DNA of 59,257 nucleotides from Rhodobacter ferrooxidans (GTDB lineage Bacteria; Pseudomonadota; Alphaproteobacteria; Rhodobacterales; Rhodobacteraceae): NCBI RefSeq assembly GCF_000176015.1, contig NZ_ACYY01000019.1, positions 1 to 59,257 of the forward strand, read 5' to 3'. Shown piece by piece: positions 8,962 to 18,106 of this stretch (position 1 is its first letter; each line of letters starts with the position of its first letter). The notes under the pieces were generated by a model. It saw only the letters and a program-made list of their open reading frames with translations, ran no database searches and was not told where the DNA came from. The position numbers and the translations under genes were made by a program.

Positions 8962-9555
8962 ATGCTGCAAGATCGCCTTCCCGCTTTCGTCCGTGACAGC
9001 TATGAATGTCACGACTGGAAGCATGCGAGTGCGATCCTGTCTCAGGACTTCCCGTCCGAATGGCAAGACCTGCTCGACCTGCTGACCACCTTCCGGCTGC
9101 AGAAATCCTGGATCGAAACCGGCGGCGGCAACAAATCGAAGCTGGCCAGCTTCATTGACCACTTTCTCACCGACCGCGGCTGGGTTGAAAAGCAGTTCCA
9201 GACCGCGATCGAAGTCGATGGCGCGCGGCTCAATTCGCCCACCCACAAGATCGACTGCTTCAAGAACGGCGTCGCCCTTGAAATCGAGTGGAACAACAAG
9301 GATCCGTTCTTTGACCGCGATCTGAACAACTTCCGCCTGCTGTTCGATCTGCGTGCCGTCAGCGTCGGTATCATCATCACCCGCGCCGACTCGCTGCAGG
9401 ACATCTTCAACCATCTTGGGCGCGGATCGTCCTACGGCAATTCGACCACGCATATGTCGAAGCTGCTGCCGCGAATCGAAGGCGGGGATGGGGCCGGTTG
9501 CCCGCTTCTGGTTTTCGGCATCACCAAAGCCCTGCTTGTGGAGGACGTGCAATGA
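8962..9555 (+). CDS. BglII/BstYI-family type II restriction endonuclease
   Basis: Predicted PD-(D/E)XK endonuclease that cuts unmodified DNA. The 197-residue length is close to that of BstYI. Candidate catalytic residues are D98, E107 and E109, in the pattern IDCF-x5-ALEIEW; BglII and BstYI have ExQ at the last two positions, so ExE here is a variation. The following stretch (FDRDLNNFRLLFDL...VGIIITRADSLQDIF, then CPLLVFGI) lines up by eye with the BstYI region after its active site. Cognate sites in this family contain GATC (AGATCT, RGATCY); the actual site is unknown. GGAGC lies 8 nt before the start. The stop overlaps the methyltransferase start (ATGA). GC looks lower than in the flanking genes, which fits horizontal acquisition. 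Confidence 0.8.
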   Translation: MLQDRLPAFVRDSYECHDWKHASAILSQDFPSEWQDLLDLLTTFRLQKSWIETGGGNKSKLASFIDHFLTDRGWVEKQFQTAIEVDGARLNSPTHKIDCFKNGVALEIEWNNKDPFFDRDLNNFRLLFDLRAVSVGIIITRADSLQDIFNHLGRGSSYGNSTTHMSKLLPRIEGGDGAGCPLLVFGITKALLVEDVQ

Positions 9556-10205
9556 TCAGTGCCGCCGACGACCTGCTGGCCCGCGCGGGTAAGACCCGCT
9601 TCCGCACCGTGCTGGCCGATCCGCCGTGGCAGTTCCAGAACCGCACCGGCAAGATGGCGCCCGAACACAAGCGGCTGGCCCGCTACCCCACCATGACCCT
9701 GCGCGAGATCTGCGATCTGCCGGTCGAGGCGGTGGTGGCCGATACCGCGCATCTTTACCTGTGGGTGCCGAACGCCTTGCTGCCCGAGGGGCTGAAGGTC
9801 ATGGAAAACTGGGGCTTCAGCTACAAGAGCAACATCATCTGGTATAAGATCCGCAAGGATGGCGGCCCGGATCGGCGCGGTGTCGGCTTCTATTTCCGCA
9901 ATGTCACCGAAGTGCTGCTGTTCGGCGTGCGCGGCAAGAACGCCCGCACGCTGAAGCTTGGCCGCACCCAGGAAAACATCATCTCGTCGCAGAAGCGCGA
10001 ACACAGCCGCAAACCCGACGAGCAATATCCGCTGATCGAAGGTTGCAGCGAAGGTCCACGGCTGGAGATGTTCGCCCGCGGCCCGCGCGTCGGCTGGACA
10101 GTCTGGGGCAACCAGTCCGACGACTACACCCCGACCTGGGACACCTACGCCAACCATTCGCAGTCCAACGTCATCCCGCTGCTGGCCGATGTGAAACTGG
10201 GATAG
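9552..10205 (+). CDS. MT-A70-family DNA adenine-N6 methyltransferase
   Basis: Predicted modification enzyme partnered with the preceding nuclease. The 217-residue protein has the catalytic DPPW at 23-26 (TVLADPPWQF), HLYLWVPNALLPEG typical of MT-A70 proteins, and a C-terminal EMFARGPRVGWTVWGNQ that corresponds to the SAM-binding end in this circularly permuted (beta-class) order. MT-A70 enzymes methylate adenine N6. ATG 9552 overlaps the nuclease stop by 4 nt, so translation is probably coupled, with nuclease made first. An in-frame upstream ATG at 9498 lies inside the nuclease gene and is unlikely. No controller (C) protein is visible. Confidence 0.85.
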   Translation: MISAADDLLARAGKTRFRTVLADPPWQFQNRTGKMAPEHKRLARYPTMTLREICDLPVEAVVADTAHLYLWVPNALLPEGLKVMENWGFSYKSNIIWYKIRKDGGPDRRGVGFYFRNVTEVLLFGVRGKNARTLKLGRTQENIISSQKREHSRKPDEQYPLIEGCSEGPRLEMFARGPRVGWTVWGNQSDDYTPTWDTYANHSQSNVIPLLADVKLG

Positions 10206-10224
10206 CACTCCCGAAAAAGCAAAA

Positions 10225-10242
10225 GCCCCCGTCGCCGGGGGC
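10225..10242 (-). terminator. Rho-independent terminator of yebC
   Basis: Perfect 7-bp GC arms (GCCCCCG / CGGGGGC) with a 4-nt loop. On the minus strand it is followed by TTTTGCTTTTT. It may also stop rightward R-M transcription. Confidence 0.8.
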
Positions 10243-10268
10243 CTTGCATCGCCGTCCGCGAAGCGCCC

Positions 10269-11015
10269 TCAGGCGTCCAGCAGCGCCGCGACCTCTTCGC
10301 TCATGTCGAAGTTATGCGTCACCGTCTGCACGTCGTCGTCTTCTTCCAGCATGTCGATCAGCTTCATCAGCTTCTGCGCGGTGTCCAGATCGACCTCGGT
10401 CAGGGTCTGCGGCTTCCAGATCAGCTTGCTTTCCGTCGATTCCCCCAGCGCCTTCTCCAGCGCGTCCGACACTTCGTTCAGCGCCTCGACCGAGCAATAG
10501 ACCCAGTGGCCGTCCTCGTCGGATTCCACATCATCCGCCCCGGCATCCAGCGCCGCCATCATCACGTCATCGGCCGACCCGGCACTGGCGGGATAGGACA
10601 CCTCGCCCACCCGGTCGAACCCGTGGCTCACCGATCCGGTCTGCCCCAGATTGCCGCCACATTTGGTGAAATAGCTGCGCACATTGGCAGCGGTGCGGTT
10701 CAGGTTGTCGGTCAGCGCCTCGACGATGATGGCAATGCCGTTGGCACCGTAACCTTCATAGCGGATTTCGGTGTAGTCCGCCCCGTCGCCCATCTGCGAT
10801 TTCTTGATCGCCCGGTCGATCACGTCCTTGGGCATCGAAACCGCCTTGGCCGCCTTGACCGCCAGACGCAGCCGCGGGTTCATGTCCACATCGGGCATGC
10901 CCATCTTCGCGGCGACGGTGATTTCCTTCGCCAGCTTGGAAAACATTTTCGAGCGCAACTTGTCCTGCTTGCCCTTGCGGTGCTGGATGTTCGCCCATTT
11001 CGAATGGCCTGCCAT
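10269..11015 (-). CDS. yebC: YebC/PmpR-family protein
   Basis: Cytoplasmic 248-residue YebC (TACO1-like) protein. The family was first called transcriptional regulators, and members are now also tied to translation through difficult codon runs. The start [18 protein letters not shown] is the invariant family N-terminus, followed by [15 protein letters not shown] and the central [26 protein letters not shown]. The acidic C-terminus ([15 protein letters not shown]) is also typical. It ends at a strong terminator. In many proteobacteria yebC neighbours ruvC; here the ruv cluster is about 25 kb away. Confidence 0.95.
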   Translation of the reverse strand: MAGHSKWANIQHRKGKQDKLRSKMFSKLAKEITVAAKMGMPDVDMNPRLRLAVKAAKAVSMPKDVIDRAIKKSQMGDGADYTEIRYEGYGANGIAIIVEALTDNLNRTAANVRSYFTKCGGNLGQTGSVSHGFDRVGEVSYPASAGSADDVMMAALDAGADDVESDEDGHWVYCSVEALNEVSDALEKALGESTESKLIWKPQTLTEVDLDTAQKLMKLIDMLEEDDDVQTVTHNFDMSEEVAALLDA

Positions 11016-11087
11016 GACCCGTCTCCGATGCTTGGATTTCGGCTATGCGGCCCTATACTCCAGCCCGCCCCCCCGCCGCAACCCCGG

Positions 11088-11438
11088 CTAATCGTCCTTC
11101 ACTGGCCGCGGCGGTGGCGAAGTAAAGCCATAAGTCTGCCCGGTGGCATCGGTCAGGCTGATCCGCGCCATCGGCGTCACCGCAAGGCCCAGCGCCTGCG
11201 ACAGATCGACAAAGGCGCGGCGCAACGGGTTGGGCTTGTCCACCACAACCTGCCAGTCCAGCCCGCAATCCTGCATCCGCCCGGCCCCTGCGGCCCAAGG
11301 CGCATCGCAGCGCCGGCCATCGGCCATCATCACCGTCAGAGTGCTGGCGCTCAGCCGCACCTCGGCGGGGCGGGAAGGGCCGGTGCCCACGCAGGCAGCA
11401 AGGCCCAGAAGCAGGGCGAAGGGAAGGATATGTTTCAT
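11088..11438 (-). CDS. Small predicted lipoprotein
   Basis: The 116-residue protein starts MKHILPFALLLGLAAC: a short signal peptide with lipobox LAAC, so C16 would be lipidated. The mature part contains two further cysteines (RRCDAPW and MQDCGLDW) that may pair. No named family was recognised. It follows the SLC13 permease gene on the same strand with one base between the stop and the ATG, so it is probably co-transcribed. A start four codons upstream is possible, but then the signal peptide would begin less typically. Confidence 0.65.
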   Translation of the reverse strand: MKHILPFALLLGLAACVGTGPSRPAEVRLSASTLTVMMADGRRCDAPWAAGAGRMQDCGLDWQVVVDKPNPLRRAFVDLSQALGLAVTPMARISLTDATGQTYGFTSPPPRPVKDD

Positions 11439-11439
11439 G

Positions 11440-13221
11440 TCAGAACTCATACAGCAAAGGCATGGCGATTGTCACCACCACCAGACAGATCAGATTGAGC
11501 GGCACGCCGAACCGGATGAAATCGGCGAACTTGTAGCCACCCGGCCCGAACACCAGCGTGTTGGTCTGATAGCCGATCGGCGTGGCAAAACTGGCCGAAG
11601 CGCCGATCATCACCACCATCACCAAAGGCCGCGGGTCCACCCCAAGGCTTTGCGCCAGCCCGATCACCACCGGCGTCACGATCACCGCCACCGCGTTGTT
11701 CGACACGACCTCGGTCAGGAACGAGGTCAAGAGATAGACCAGAAACACCAGCACATAGGGCGAAATTCCCTGCATGTAGGGGCTGACCCAGCCCACCAGC
11801 ATCTCGACCGCGCCCGAATGTTCCAGCCCCGCGCCGACCCCCAGCATGCCGAACAGCATCCCCATCAGGCGGCCATCGACAAAGCCGAAGGCCTCGTCGG
11901 CGTCGATGCAGCGGGTCGCCAGCACCACGCCGACCCCGATGAACGCCAGCACCTGAATCGAGGCCACATTCAGCGCCGAAAGCCCCACCACCGCCAGCAG
12001 CACCGCAATCACGATCGGCGCCAGATGGCGGCGGTAGGCGCGTTCCGACGGATGCGCCACATCGACCAGTTCCATATCCTCGGCCAGACGGCGGATGTCG
12101 GCCATCGCCCCCTCCAGCAGCAGCGTATCACCGACCTGCACCTCCAGATCGTCCATCTGCTGACCGGTGTTCATGTTGCGCCGGTGCACCGCCAGCGGAT
12201 AAACCCCGTAACGCCGCCGCAGCCGCATCTCGCGCAGCGTCCGCCCGACCATGCGGCAACCGGGGCTGATCAGCACCTCGACGGTGCTGGTCTCGACCGA
12301 GCTCAGCTTTTCGACCATCCGCAGGTCTTTGTGGGTCTGCAACCCCAGCACTTCCGACATGGCGGTGCGCAACACCACGCGGTCGCCCGCCTCCAGCACC
12401 ACATCGGCCATCACGCCACGCCGCAGGCTGGCATCGCCGCGCAGCACGTCGATCACCCGCGCGCCCTCGCGGCGGAAAATGTCGATGCCGTCCAACCGTT
12501 TCCCGATCAGCGCCGAGTCTTCGGGCACCGCCACCTCGGTGAAGAACTTCATCTTGGAGCGGTCGCTTAACAGCGACGACATCGAATCCCGGTCGGGCAG
12601 CAGCCGTTTCGCCCCCAGCCCCAGATAGACCAGCCCGGTCAGCGCCACCACGATGCCAATCGGCGTCATCTCGAAAATCGTGAACGGCGCCAAGCCCTTG
12701 GCCTGCGCCACCCCGTCCACCACCAGATTGGTCGAGGTGCCGACCAGCGTCACCGTGCCGCCCAGAATGGTCATGTAGCTCAGCGGGATCAGCAGCTTGG
12801 ACGGCGAGATCGCCAGTTGCTTCGACAGTTGCATGAAGATCGGCATCATCACCACCACCAGTGGCGTGTTGTTCACGAAGGCCGACATGCCGGTGACCAT
12901 CAGCCCCAGCAGGATCAGCGTCCGCGCCGGATGGATGGCGGCATTGCGCGCAGCCACCCCCGAGATGTATTCCAGCGCCCCGGTCCGCACCAACCCGCCG
13001 ACGATGATGAACATCGCCGCAATCGTCCAGGGCGCGTTGTTGGCCAGCACCCCGGTGATCGCGTTCGCCGGAATGATCCCCAGAACCAGCATCAGCCCCG
13101 AGGCGCCGATGGCCACCACCTCCACCGGATAGGTCTCGCGCAGGAACATCACGAACATGCCGACCAGGATGGCCACCGCCACCCAGGCTTGCGTCGTCTG
13201 TGCCAGTTCCAGCCCGAACAT
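11440..13221 (-). CDS. SLC13-family permease with RCK_C (TrkA-C) domains
   Basis: Inner-membrane anion:sodium symporter-type carrier (divalent anion family) of 593 residues. Hydrophobic helices flank a central cytoplasmic region of roughly residues 200-400 that contains two TrkA-C-like domains (VPEDSALIGKRLDGIDIFRREGARVIDVLRGD; VEVLISPGCRMVGRTLREMRLRRRYGVYPLAVHR). NNTPLVVVMMPIF and NNAVAVIVTPVVIGLA are the paired helix-breaking motifs expected in the two halves. The start at ATG 13221 is preferred over ATG 13239 because GGAGG lies just before it. The substrate (sulfate, dicarboxylate or other) cannot be told. Confidence 0.85.
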   Translation of the reverse strand: MFGLELAQTTQAWVAVAILVGMFVMFLRETYPVEVVAIGASGLMLVLGIIPANAITGVLANNAPWTIAAMFIIVGGLVRTGALEYISGVAARNAAIHPARTLILLGLMVTGMSAFVNNTPLVVVMMPIFMQLSKQLAISPSKLLIPLSYMTILGGTVTLVGTSTNLVVDGVAQAKGLAPFTIFEMTPIGIVVALTGLVYLGLGAKRLLPDRDSMSSLLSDRSKMKFFTEVAVPEDSALIGKRLDGIDIFRREGARVIDVLRGDASLRRGVMADVVLEAGDRVVLRTAMSEVLGLQTHKDLRMVEKLSSVETSTVEVLISPGCRMVGRTLREMRLRRRYGVYPLAVHRRNMNTGQQMDDLEVQVGDTLLLEGAMADIRRLAEDMELVDVAHPSERAYRRHLAPIVIAVLLAVVGLSALNVASIQVLAFIGVGVVLATRCIDADEAFGFVDGRLMGMLFGMLGVGAGLEHSGAVEMLVGWVSPYMQGISPYVLVFLVYLLTSFLTEVVSNNAVAVIVTPVVIGLAQSLGVDPRPLVMVVMIGASASFATPIGYQTNTLVFGPGGYKFADFIRFGVPLNLICLVVVTIAMPLLYEF

Positions 13222-13250
13222 CCTGCCTCCGGTCGTCATTTACGACCCTG

Positions 13251-14159
13251 TTAGCCGAGTTTCCCGCCCTGTCCAACCGCTTGCAGCCGTGGCTGCACCA
13301 GAAACAGCCCCAAAAGCATCACCGCCATCGCGGCCCAGACCCAGCCTGAAAACCGCTCGCCCAGCAGCGCCATCGCCCACAGCATGCCCGCGCCGGTTGT
13401 AATGTAGGAACATTGCGCCGCAAACACCGCCCCCGCCCGCGCCGCCAGCCAGACAAAAGACGCATAGGCAAAGCAGTGGATCACCGACGAGGCCACCAGC
13501 GCCGCCTCGGCCTTGCCCCAGGGCTGCAACGGGTCGATGAACTGGCCAGAGCCAAGCGCCAGCGGCAGGCAGATCACCGCCCCCACCGCCGAGGCCAGAA
13601 ACATCGCCTGCACCGCGTCCATCCCCGCCATGCCGAATTTCGCCACGAAATTGCTCTCCATGGCATAGAACAGCGGCCCGATCAGCGCCAGCGGCAACCA
13701 GGCCGCCATCCGCGCATCCGGCAGGCTGCCCTGCGGCAAGGCGATCAGCGCCACCCCCGCCAGCCCGCACAAAAGCCCCGCCACCCGCCCGATGCCAAAG
13801 CGGTCCATCCCCAGCGCCAGCGCCATCGGAAAGGCCAGCAACGGCACCATCGAGATCAGGATCGACATGATCCCCGACGGCAACCGCGCCACCGAAATGT
13901 AGAAGGTCGAGTTGGGAATGATGGTGCCGATCAATGCGATCACCACGGCAAAGCGCCAGCCCGCAAGGCCCGGCAGCACCCAGCGCCCGCGCAGCAGCGT
14001 CACCAGCCCCAGCACCACCGCACCGATCACCAACTGCCAGAAAATCAGCCCGAAATGCCGGTGCCCGGTAGAAACCGCCATCTTGCCCAGCGGTTGCGTC
14101 GAACCCCAGGCGACCCCCATCGCCACCAGCAGCGCCACATAGCCAAACCGCTGGTTCAC
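13251..14159 (-). CDS. DMT-superfamily (EamA) transporter
   Basis: Membrane carrier of 302 residues with about ten helices in two EamA halves (GVAWGSTQPLGKMAV, FWQLVIGAVVLGLVTLL, ISILISMVPLLAFPMALALG, CSYITTGAGMLWAMALLGERF). The start is GTG 14159, which overlaps the TGA of the upstream phosphoesterase gene (GTGA), so the two are translationally coupled. The substrate is unknown. It is one of three DMT carriers in this window. Confidence 0.85.
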   Translation of the reverse strand: MNQRFGYVALLVAMGVAWGSTQPLGKMAVSTGHRHFGLIFWQLVIGAVVLGLVTLLRGRWVLPGLAGWRFAVVIALIGTIIPNSTFYISVARLPSGIMSILISMVPLLAFPMALALGMDRFGIGRVAGLLCGLAGVALIALPQGSLPDARMAAWLPLALIGPLFYAMESNFVAKFGMAGMDAVQAMFLASAVGAVICLPLALGSGQFIDPLQPWGKAEAALVASSVIHCFAYASFVWLAARAGAVFAAQCSYITTGAGMLWAMALLGERFSGWVWAAMAVMLLGLFLVQPRLQAVGQGGKLG

Positions 14160-14968
14160 GGCCGGGCTTCTTGCAGCCGCCCGCCCACCCGGATCATGCT
14201 GATCTTCACCGCCTTGCCGGTCTTGTCGTCGGTCTCGACGCACACCCCCGCCAGCGTCGCCGGGCCATTGGCCGGCTCGAACCGCGATTTCGGCATGCCG
14301 GTGACAAAGCGCCGCATCGGCTCCAGCTTGTCCATGCCGATGACCGAGTTGTAATCGCCACACATGCCCGCGTCGGACTGATAGCCGCAGCCGCCCGGCA
14401 GGATCATGGTGTCGGCGGTCGGAATATGGGTGTGGGTGCCGACGACCAGAGAGGCCCGCCCGTCGCACCAATGCCCCATCGCCATCTTCTCGGATGTCGC
14501 CTCGCAGTGCATGTCCACCACGATGGCCTGCGCCACCCCGCCCAAGGGATGCGCGTTCAGCACCGCCTCGACCGCAGAAAACGGGTCATCAAACGGCCGC
14601 TTCATGAACACCTGCCCCAGGGCCTGCGCCACCAGCACCTTGCGGCCGTTGGTGGCGGTGTAAAGCCGCGCCCCCTTGCCCGGTGCACCCTTGGCATAGT
14701 TCAAGGGCCGCAATATCCGTGGCTCCTGTTCGATGAATTGCAGCATGTCTTTCTGATCAAACGCATGATCGCCCAGCGTCACGCAATCGGCGCCCGCGGC
14801 CAGCAGGCCCTTGGCGTGCTCTGGCGTCAGCCCGACGCCTGACGAGGCATTCTCGCCATTGATCACCACGAAATCGAGGCCCCATTCGGTGCGCAAGCCC
14901 GGCAGCCGCTCTGCCACCGCCGCGCGCCCCGCACGCCCCATCACATCGCCGAGAAACAGGATTTTCAT
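14156..14968 (-). CDS. YmdB-like metallophosphoesterase (TIGR00282 type)
   Basis: Cytoplasmic calcineurin-like phosphoesterase of 270 residues. Metal-ligand motifs are visible: FLGDVMGRAGR at 5-15, INGENASSG, LGDHAFDQKD, VVDMHCEATSEK and VVGTHTHIPTAD. YmdB of Bacillus hydrolyses 2',3'- and 3',5'-cyclic nucleotides and affects RNA turnover and biofilm; the role in alphaproteobacteria is not established. ATG 14968 gives the canonical MKILFLGD start. Its stop overlaps the DMT transporter start. Confidence 0.88.
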   Translation of the reverse strand: MKILFLGDVMGRAGRAAVAERLPGLRTEWGLDFVVINGENASSGVGLTPEHAKGLLAAGADCVTLGDHAFDQKDMLQFIEQEPRILRPLNYAKGAPGKGARLYTATNGRKVLVAQALGQVFMKRPFDDPFSAVEAVLNAHPLGGVAQAIVVDMHCEATSEKMAMGHWCDGRASLVVGTHTHIPTADTMILPGGCGYQSDAGMCGDYNSVIGMDKLEPMRRFVTGMPKSRFEPANGPATLAGVCVETDDKTGKAVKISMIRVGGRLQEARP

Positions 14969-15068
14969 GGCGCTTGGGATAGGCGGGCCGCCCCTGCGGC
15001 GCAAGGGAAAACCACTGCGCGCCACAAGCCCGCTTCCCTGTGCCGCGCCCTGCCCCTATCTTGCGGCG

Positions 15069-17459
15069 ATGATCCCCCTGCCGCCCGCCCTTGCCGACTG
15101 GTTCGCCGCCCAAGGCTGGACCCTGCACCCGCATCAGCGGCAGATGCTGGATCTGGCAGCTTCCCCCGCCTGCCTGCTGATCGCCCCCACCGGCGGCGGC
15201 AAGACGCTTGCGGGGTTTCTGCCAACCCTTGCCGAACTGGGGGCAGCACCCGCGCCGGGTCTGCACACCCTCTACATCTCGCCGCTGAAGGCGCTAACCG
15301 CCGACATCCGCCGCAACCTGCGCCGCCCCGTCGAAGGTGCGGGCCTCGCGATCCGGGTCGAGGATCGCACCGGCGACACCACTTTTACCCAGCGCCGCCG
15401 CCAGCGCGCTGACCCGCCGCATATCTGGCTGACCACGCCGGAAAGTCTGGCGCTGCTGCTCAGCTATGACGACGCGCCCCGCATCTTCGCGGGGCTGCGG
15501 CGGGTGATCGTGGACGAGATTCATGCGCTGGCCGAAAGCAAGCGCGGCGACCAGTTGATGCTGTCGCTGGCAAGGCTCGCTACGCTCGCTCCGGGGCTGC
15601 GCCGCATTGGCCTGTCGGCCACGGTGGAAGATCCACCGGCGCTGGCGCGCTTTCTGGCCCCCGACTGCCGGATACTGCAAGCCGACCCCGGCCCCGACCC
15701 CGACATCTCGATGCTGGAAACCGAAGCCGCCCCGCCCTGGGCCGGGGGTGGTGGCCGCTATGCCATCCCGGCCATTCTCGATCAGGTCCGCGCTCATCGC
15801 ACCACGCTGATCTTCCACAACACCCGCGCGCAGGCCGAGATCTTTTTCCACGACCTCTGGCTGCAGAACACCGACAACCTGGCCATCGCCATCCACCACG
15901 GCAGCCTTGCCCGCGAGCAACGCGACCGGGTGGAGGCGGCGATGACCGCAGGCCAGTTGCGCGCCATCGTCTGCACCGGCACGCTGGATCTGGGCATCGA
16001 CTGGGGCGATGTCGATCTGGTGATTCAGGTCGGTGCCCCCAAGAACGTCAAACGGCTGGTCCAGCGCATCGGCCGCGCCAACCACCGCTACAACGCGCCC
16101 TCCAAGGCGCTGCTGGTGCCCGCCAACCGCTTCGAGGTGGTGGAATGTCATGCCGCCTTCGACGCCGTGCGCGCCCACACCCTTGACGGCGACCCCCGCG
16201 GCCCCGGCCCGCGCGACGTGCTGTGCCAGCATATCCTCGCCACCGCCGCCGCCGGACCGTTCGATGCGGGCGCGCTCTATGCCGAGGTCACCACCGCCGG
16301 TCCCTACGCCACCCTGACCCGCCCCGACTTCGACGCCTGTCTGGATTTCGTGGCCACCGGCGGCTATGCCCTGCGCGCCTATGACCGCTGGCAACGGCTG
16401 ATGCTGCGCGGCGGCCAATGGACCCTTCGCGACCCCCGCGCCGCTGCGGTGATCCGCCAGAACCTTGGCACCATCGTCGATACCGAAACTCTGAAGGTGC
16501 GGCTGAAAGGCCGGATGGGCACGCCGCTGGGCGAGATCGAGGAGGCCTTTGCGGCCTCGCTGACCCCCGGCGATACCTTCCTGATCGGCGGTCAGGTGGT
16601 GCGTTACGAAGGCCTGCGCGAAATGACGGTGGAGGTCACCCGCCAACCCGGCCGCGACCCCAAGGTGGCGGTGTTTTCCGGCACCAAGTTTGCCACCTCG
16701 ACCCTGCTGACCCAGCGCATCATGGGTATCTTCGCCAAGAAGACCTGGCCGGAGCTGCCCCCGCACACCGCCCGCTGGCTGGCCCTGCAACGCGAGGTCT
16801 CGCAATTGCCGCAGGCTGATCGGCTGCTGGTGGAAACCTTCCCCTACGAGGGCCGCGAACACCTTTGTCTTTACGGTTTCGCCGGGCGCAACGCGCAGCA
16901 GACGCTGGGGCTGCTGCTGACCAAGCGGATGGAAGATGCGGGGCTGGCCCCTCTGGGCTTCGTTGCCACCGATTACGCCACGCTGATCTGGGGGCTGGAG
17001 CCGGTGACCGATGTGGCCCCCCTGCTGGATGCCGCCAACCTGCGCGACTGGCTGGAAGGCTGGCTGGCGGGCAATGCGGTGATGAAGCGCAGCTTTCGCG
17101 GCGTGGCGACCATTGCGGGCCTGATCGAGCGCAGCCACCAGGGGCGGCGCAAATCCGGGCGGCAGGCCACGTTTTCCTCGGACATCCTTTACGACACCTT
17201 GCAGAAATACGACCCCACCCACCTGCTGCTGGCCATCACCCGCGAGGAGGCGATGCGCGGGCTGGTCGATTTCGGCCGCATCGAGGAGATGCTGGCGCGG
17301 GTCCAAGGCCGCATCGACCTGATCGCCCTGCTCCGCGTCTCGCCACTTGCCGCCCCCCTGCTGCTGGAACACGGAAGGGTGCCGGTGGCCGGGGCGGGGC
17401 AGGAAAGGCTGTTGGCGGAAGCTGCCGAGCGGTTGCTTGCCGCCGCGGGGCTGGCATGA
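15069..17459 (+). CDS. Ligase-associated DNA-damage-response DEXH-box helicase
   Basis: ATP-dependent DNA helicase of the Lhr-like superfamily 2 group, 796 residues. Walker A is APTGGGKT at 39-46, the Walker B box is DEIH (VIVDEIHALAESKRGDQ), motif III is LSATVED and motif VI is QRIGRANHRY, followed by a long C-terminal DEAD-associated region. This type is named for its frequent neighbours: an ATP-dependent ligase, an exonuclease and PdeM. Here only PdeM is present; the ligase and exonuclease are not in the window. The start at ATG 15069 lies between the divergent YmdB-like gene and the first helicase motif. Its stop overlaps the pdeM start (ATGA). Confidence 0.9.
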   Translation: MIPLPPALADWFAAQGWTLHPHQRQMLDLAASPACLLIAPTGGGKTLAGFLPTLAELGAAPAPGLHTLYISPLKALTADIRRNLRRPVEGAGLAIRVEDRTGDTTFTQRRRQRADPPHIWLTTPESLALLLSYDDAPRIFAGLRRVIVDEIHALAESKRGDQLMLSLARLATLAPGLRRIGLSATVEDPPALARFLAPDCRILQADPGPDPDISMLETEAAPPWAGGGGRYAIPAILDQVRAHRTTLIFHNTRAQAEIFFHDLWLQNTDNLAIAIHHGSLAREQRDRVEAAMTAGQLRAIVCTGTLDLGIDWGDVDLVIQVGAPKNVKRLVQRIGRANHRYNAPSKALLVPANRFEVVECHAAFDAVRAHTLDGDPRGPGPRDVLCQHILATAAAGPFDAGALYAEVTTAGPYATLTRPDFDACLDFVATGGYALRAYDRWQRLMLRGGQWTLRDPRAAAVIRQNLGTIVDTETLKVRLKGRMGTPLGEIEEAFAASLTPGDTFLIGGQVVRYEGLREMTVEVTRQPGRDPKVAVFSGTKFATSTLLTQRIMGIFAKKTWPELPPHTARWLALQREVSQLPQADRLLVETFPYEGREHLCLYGFAGRNAQQTLGLLLTKRMEDAGLAPLGFVATDYATLIWGLEPVTDVAPLLDAANLRDWLEGWLAGNAVMKRSFRGVATIAGLIERSHQGRRKSGRQATFSSDILYDTLQKYDPTHLLLAITREEAMRGLVDFGRIEEMLARVQGRIDLIALLRVSPLAAPLLLEHGRVPVAGAGQERLLAEAAERLLAAAGLA

Positions 17460-18106
17460 GCGGCTACGGGTTTTCCCTTGCCGGGCAAGCACTTGTCGCC
17501 CTGCCCTCGGGCGCGCTGCACTGGCCTGCGCAGGGGTTGCTGTGTGTATCAGACCTGCATTTCGGCAAATCCGACCGGCTGGCGCGGCGCGGTGGGGCGT
17601 TGTTGCCGCCTTATGAGACGCGGGCGACGCTGGCGCGGCTGGATGCCGATCTGGAGGCGACCGCAGCGCGGCAAGTGATCTGCCTTGGCGACAGTTTCGA
17701 CGATCTGGACGCCGCCGACCGCCTTGAAGATTCAGACGCGCTGTGGCTGACCCGGCTGATGGCGGGGCGCGACTGGACCTGGATCGCGGGCAACCATGAC
17801 CCCGGCCCCCTGGCGTTGGGAGGCAGCCTGCGGGCCGAGGTGCGGCTGCAAACCCTGACTTTCCGCCACATCGCGGACCTCGGCACAACCGGGGAGGTCT
17901 CGGGCCACTACCACCCCAAGGCGCGGCTGGCGGGGCAGGCGCGGCCCTGCTTTCTGCTTGACGACACAAGGCTGATCCTGCCCGCCTATGGCGCCTATAC
18001 CGGTGGTCTGCGCAGCGACGATGCGGTGCTGACCACGCTGATGGGGCCAAAGGCGCTGGCGGTGCTGACCGGCAGGCGGGCGCTGGCCCTGCCGATGCCG
18101 CGCTAG
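17456..18106 (+). CDS. pdeM: Ligase-associated DNA-damage-response endonuclease PdeM
   Basis: Calcineurin-fold metallo-endonuclease or phosphodiesterase of 216 residues. Metal-binding motifs follow the family order: [22 protein letters not shown] and SGHYHPKA. It starts at ATG 17456 overlapping the helicase stop, so the two proteins are made together and probably act in one repair pathway. It ends in a CTAG shared with the convergent folD gene. Confidence 0.88.
   Translation: MSGYGFSLAGQALVALPSGALHWPAQGLLCVSDLHFGKSDRLARRGGALLPPYETRATLARLDADLEATAARQVICLGDSFDDLDAADRLEDSDALWLTRLMAGRDWTWIAGNHDPGPLALGGSLRAEVRLQTLTFRHIADLGTTGEVSGHYHPKARLAGQARPCFLLDDTRLILPAYGAYTGGLRSDDAVLTTLMGPKALAVLTGRRALALPMPR

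Noticed and set aside
8962-10205. Avoidance of AGATCT in the window as support for a BglII-like specificity
   Set aside because: AGATCT occurs at least seven times (for example 9706, 15838, 35657, 40202, 44530, 48558 and 56078), even inside the methylase gene, so there is no visible depletion.
15294-18050. Long minus-strand open frame opposite the helicase and pdeM
   Set aside because: No domain, basic/Gly-rich composition, and it spans two well-supported genes.
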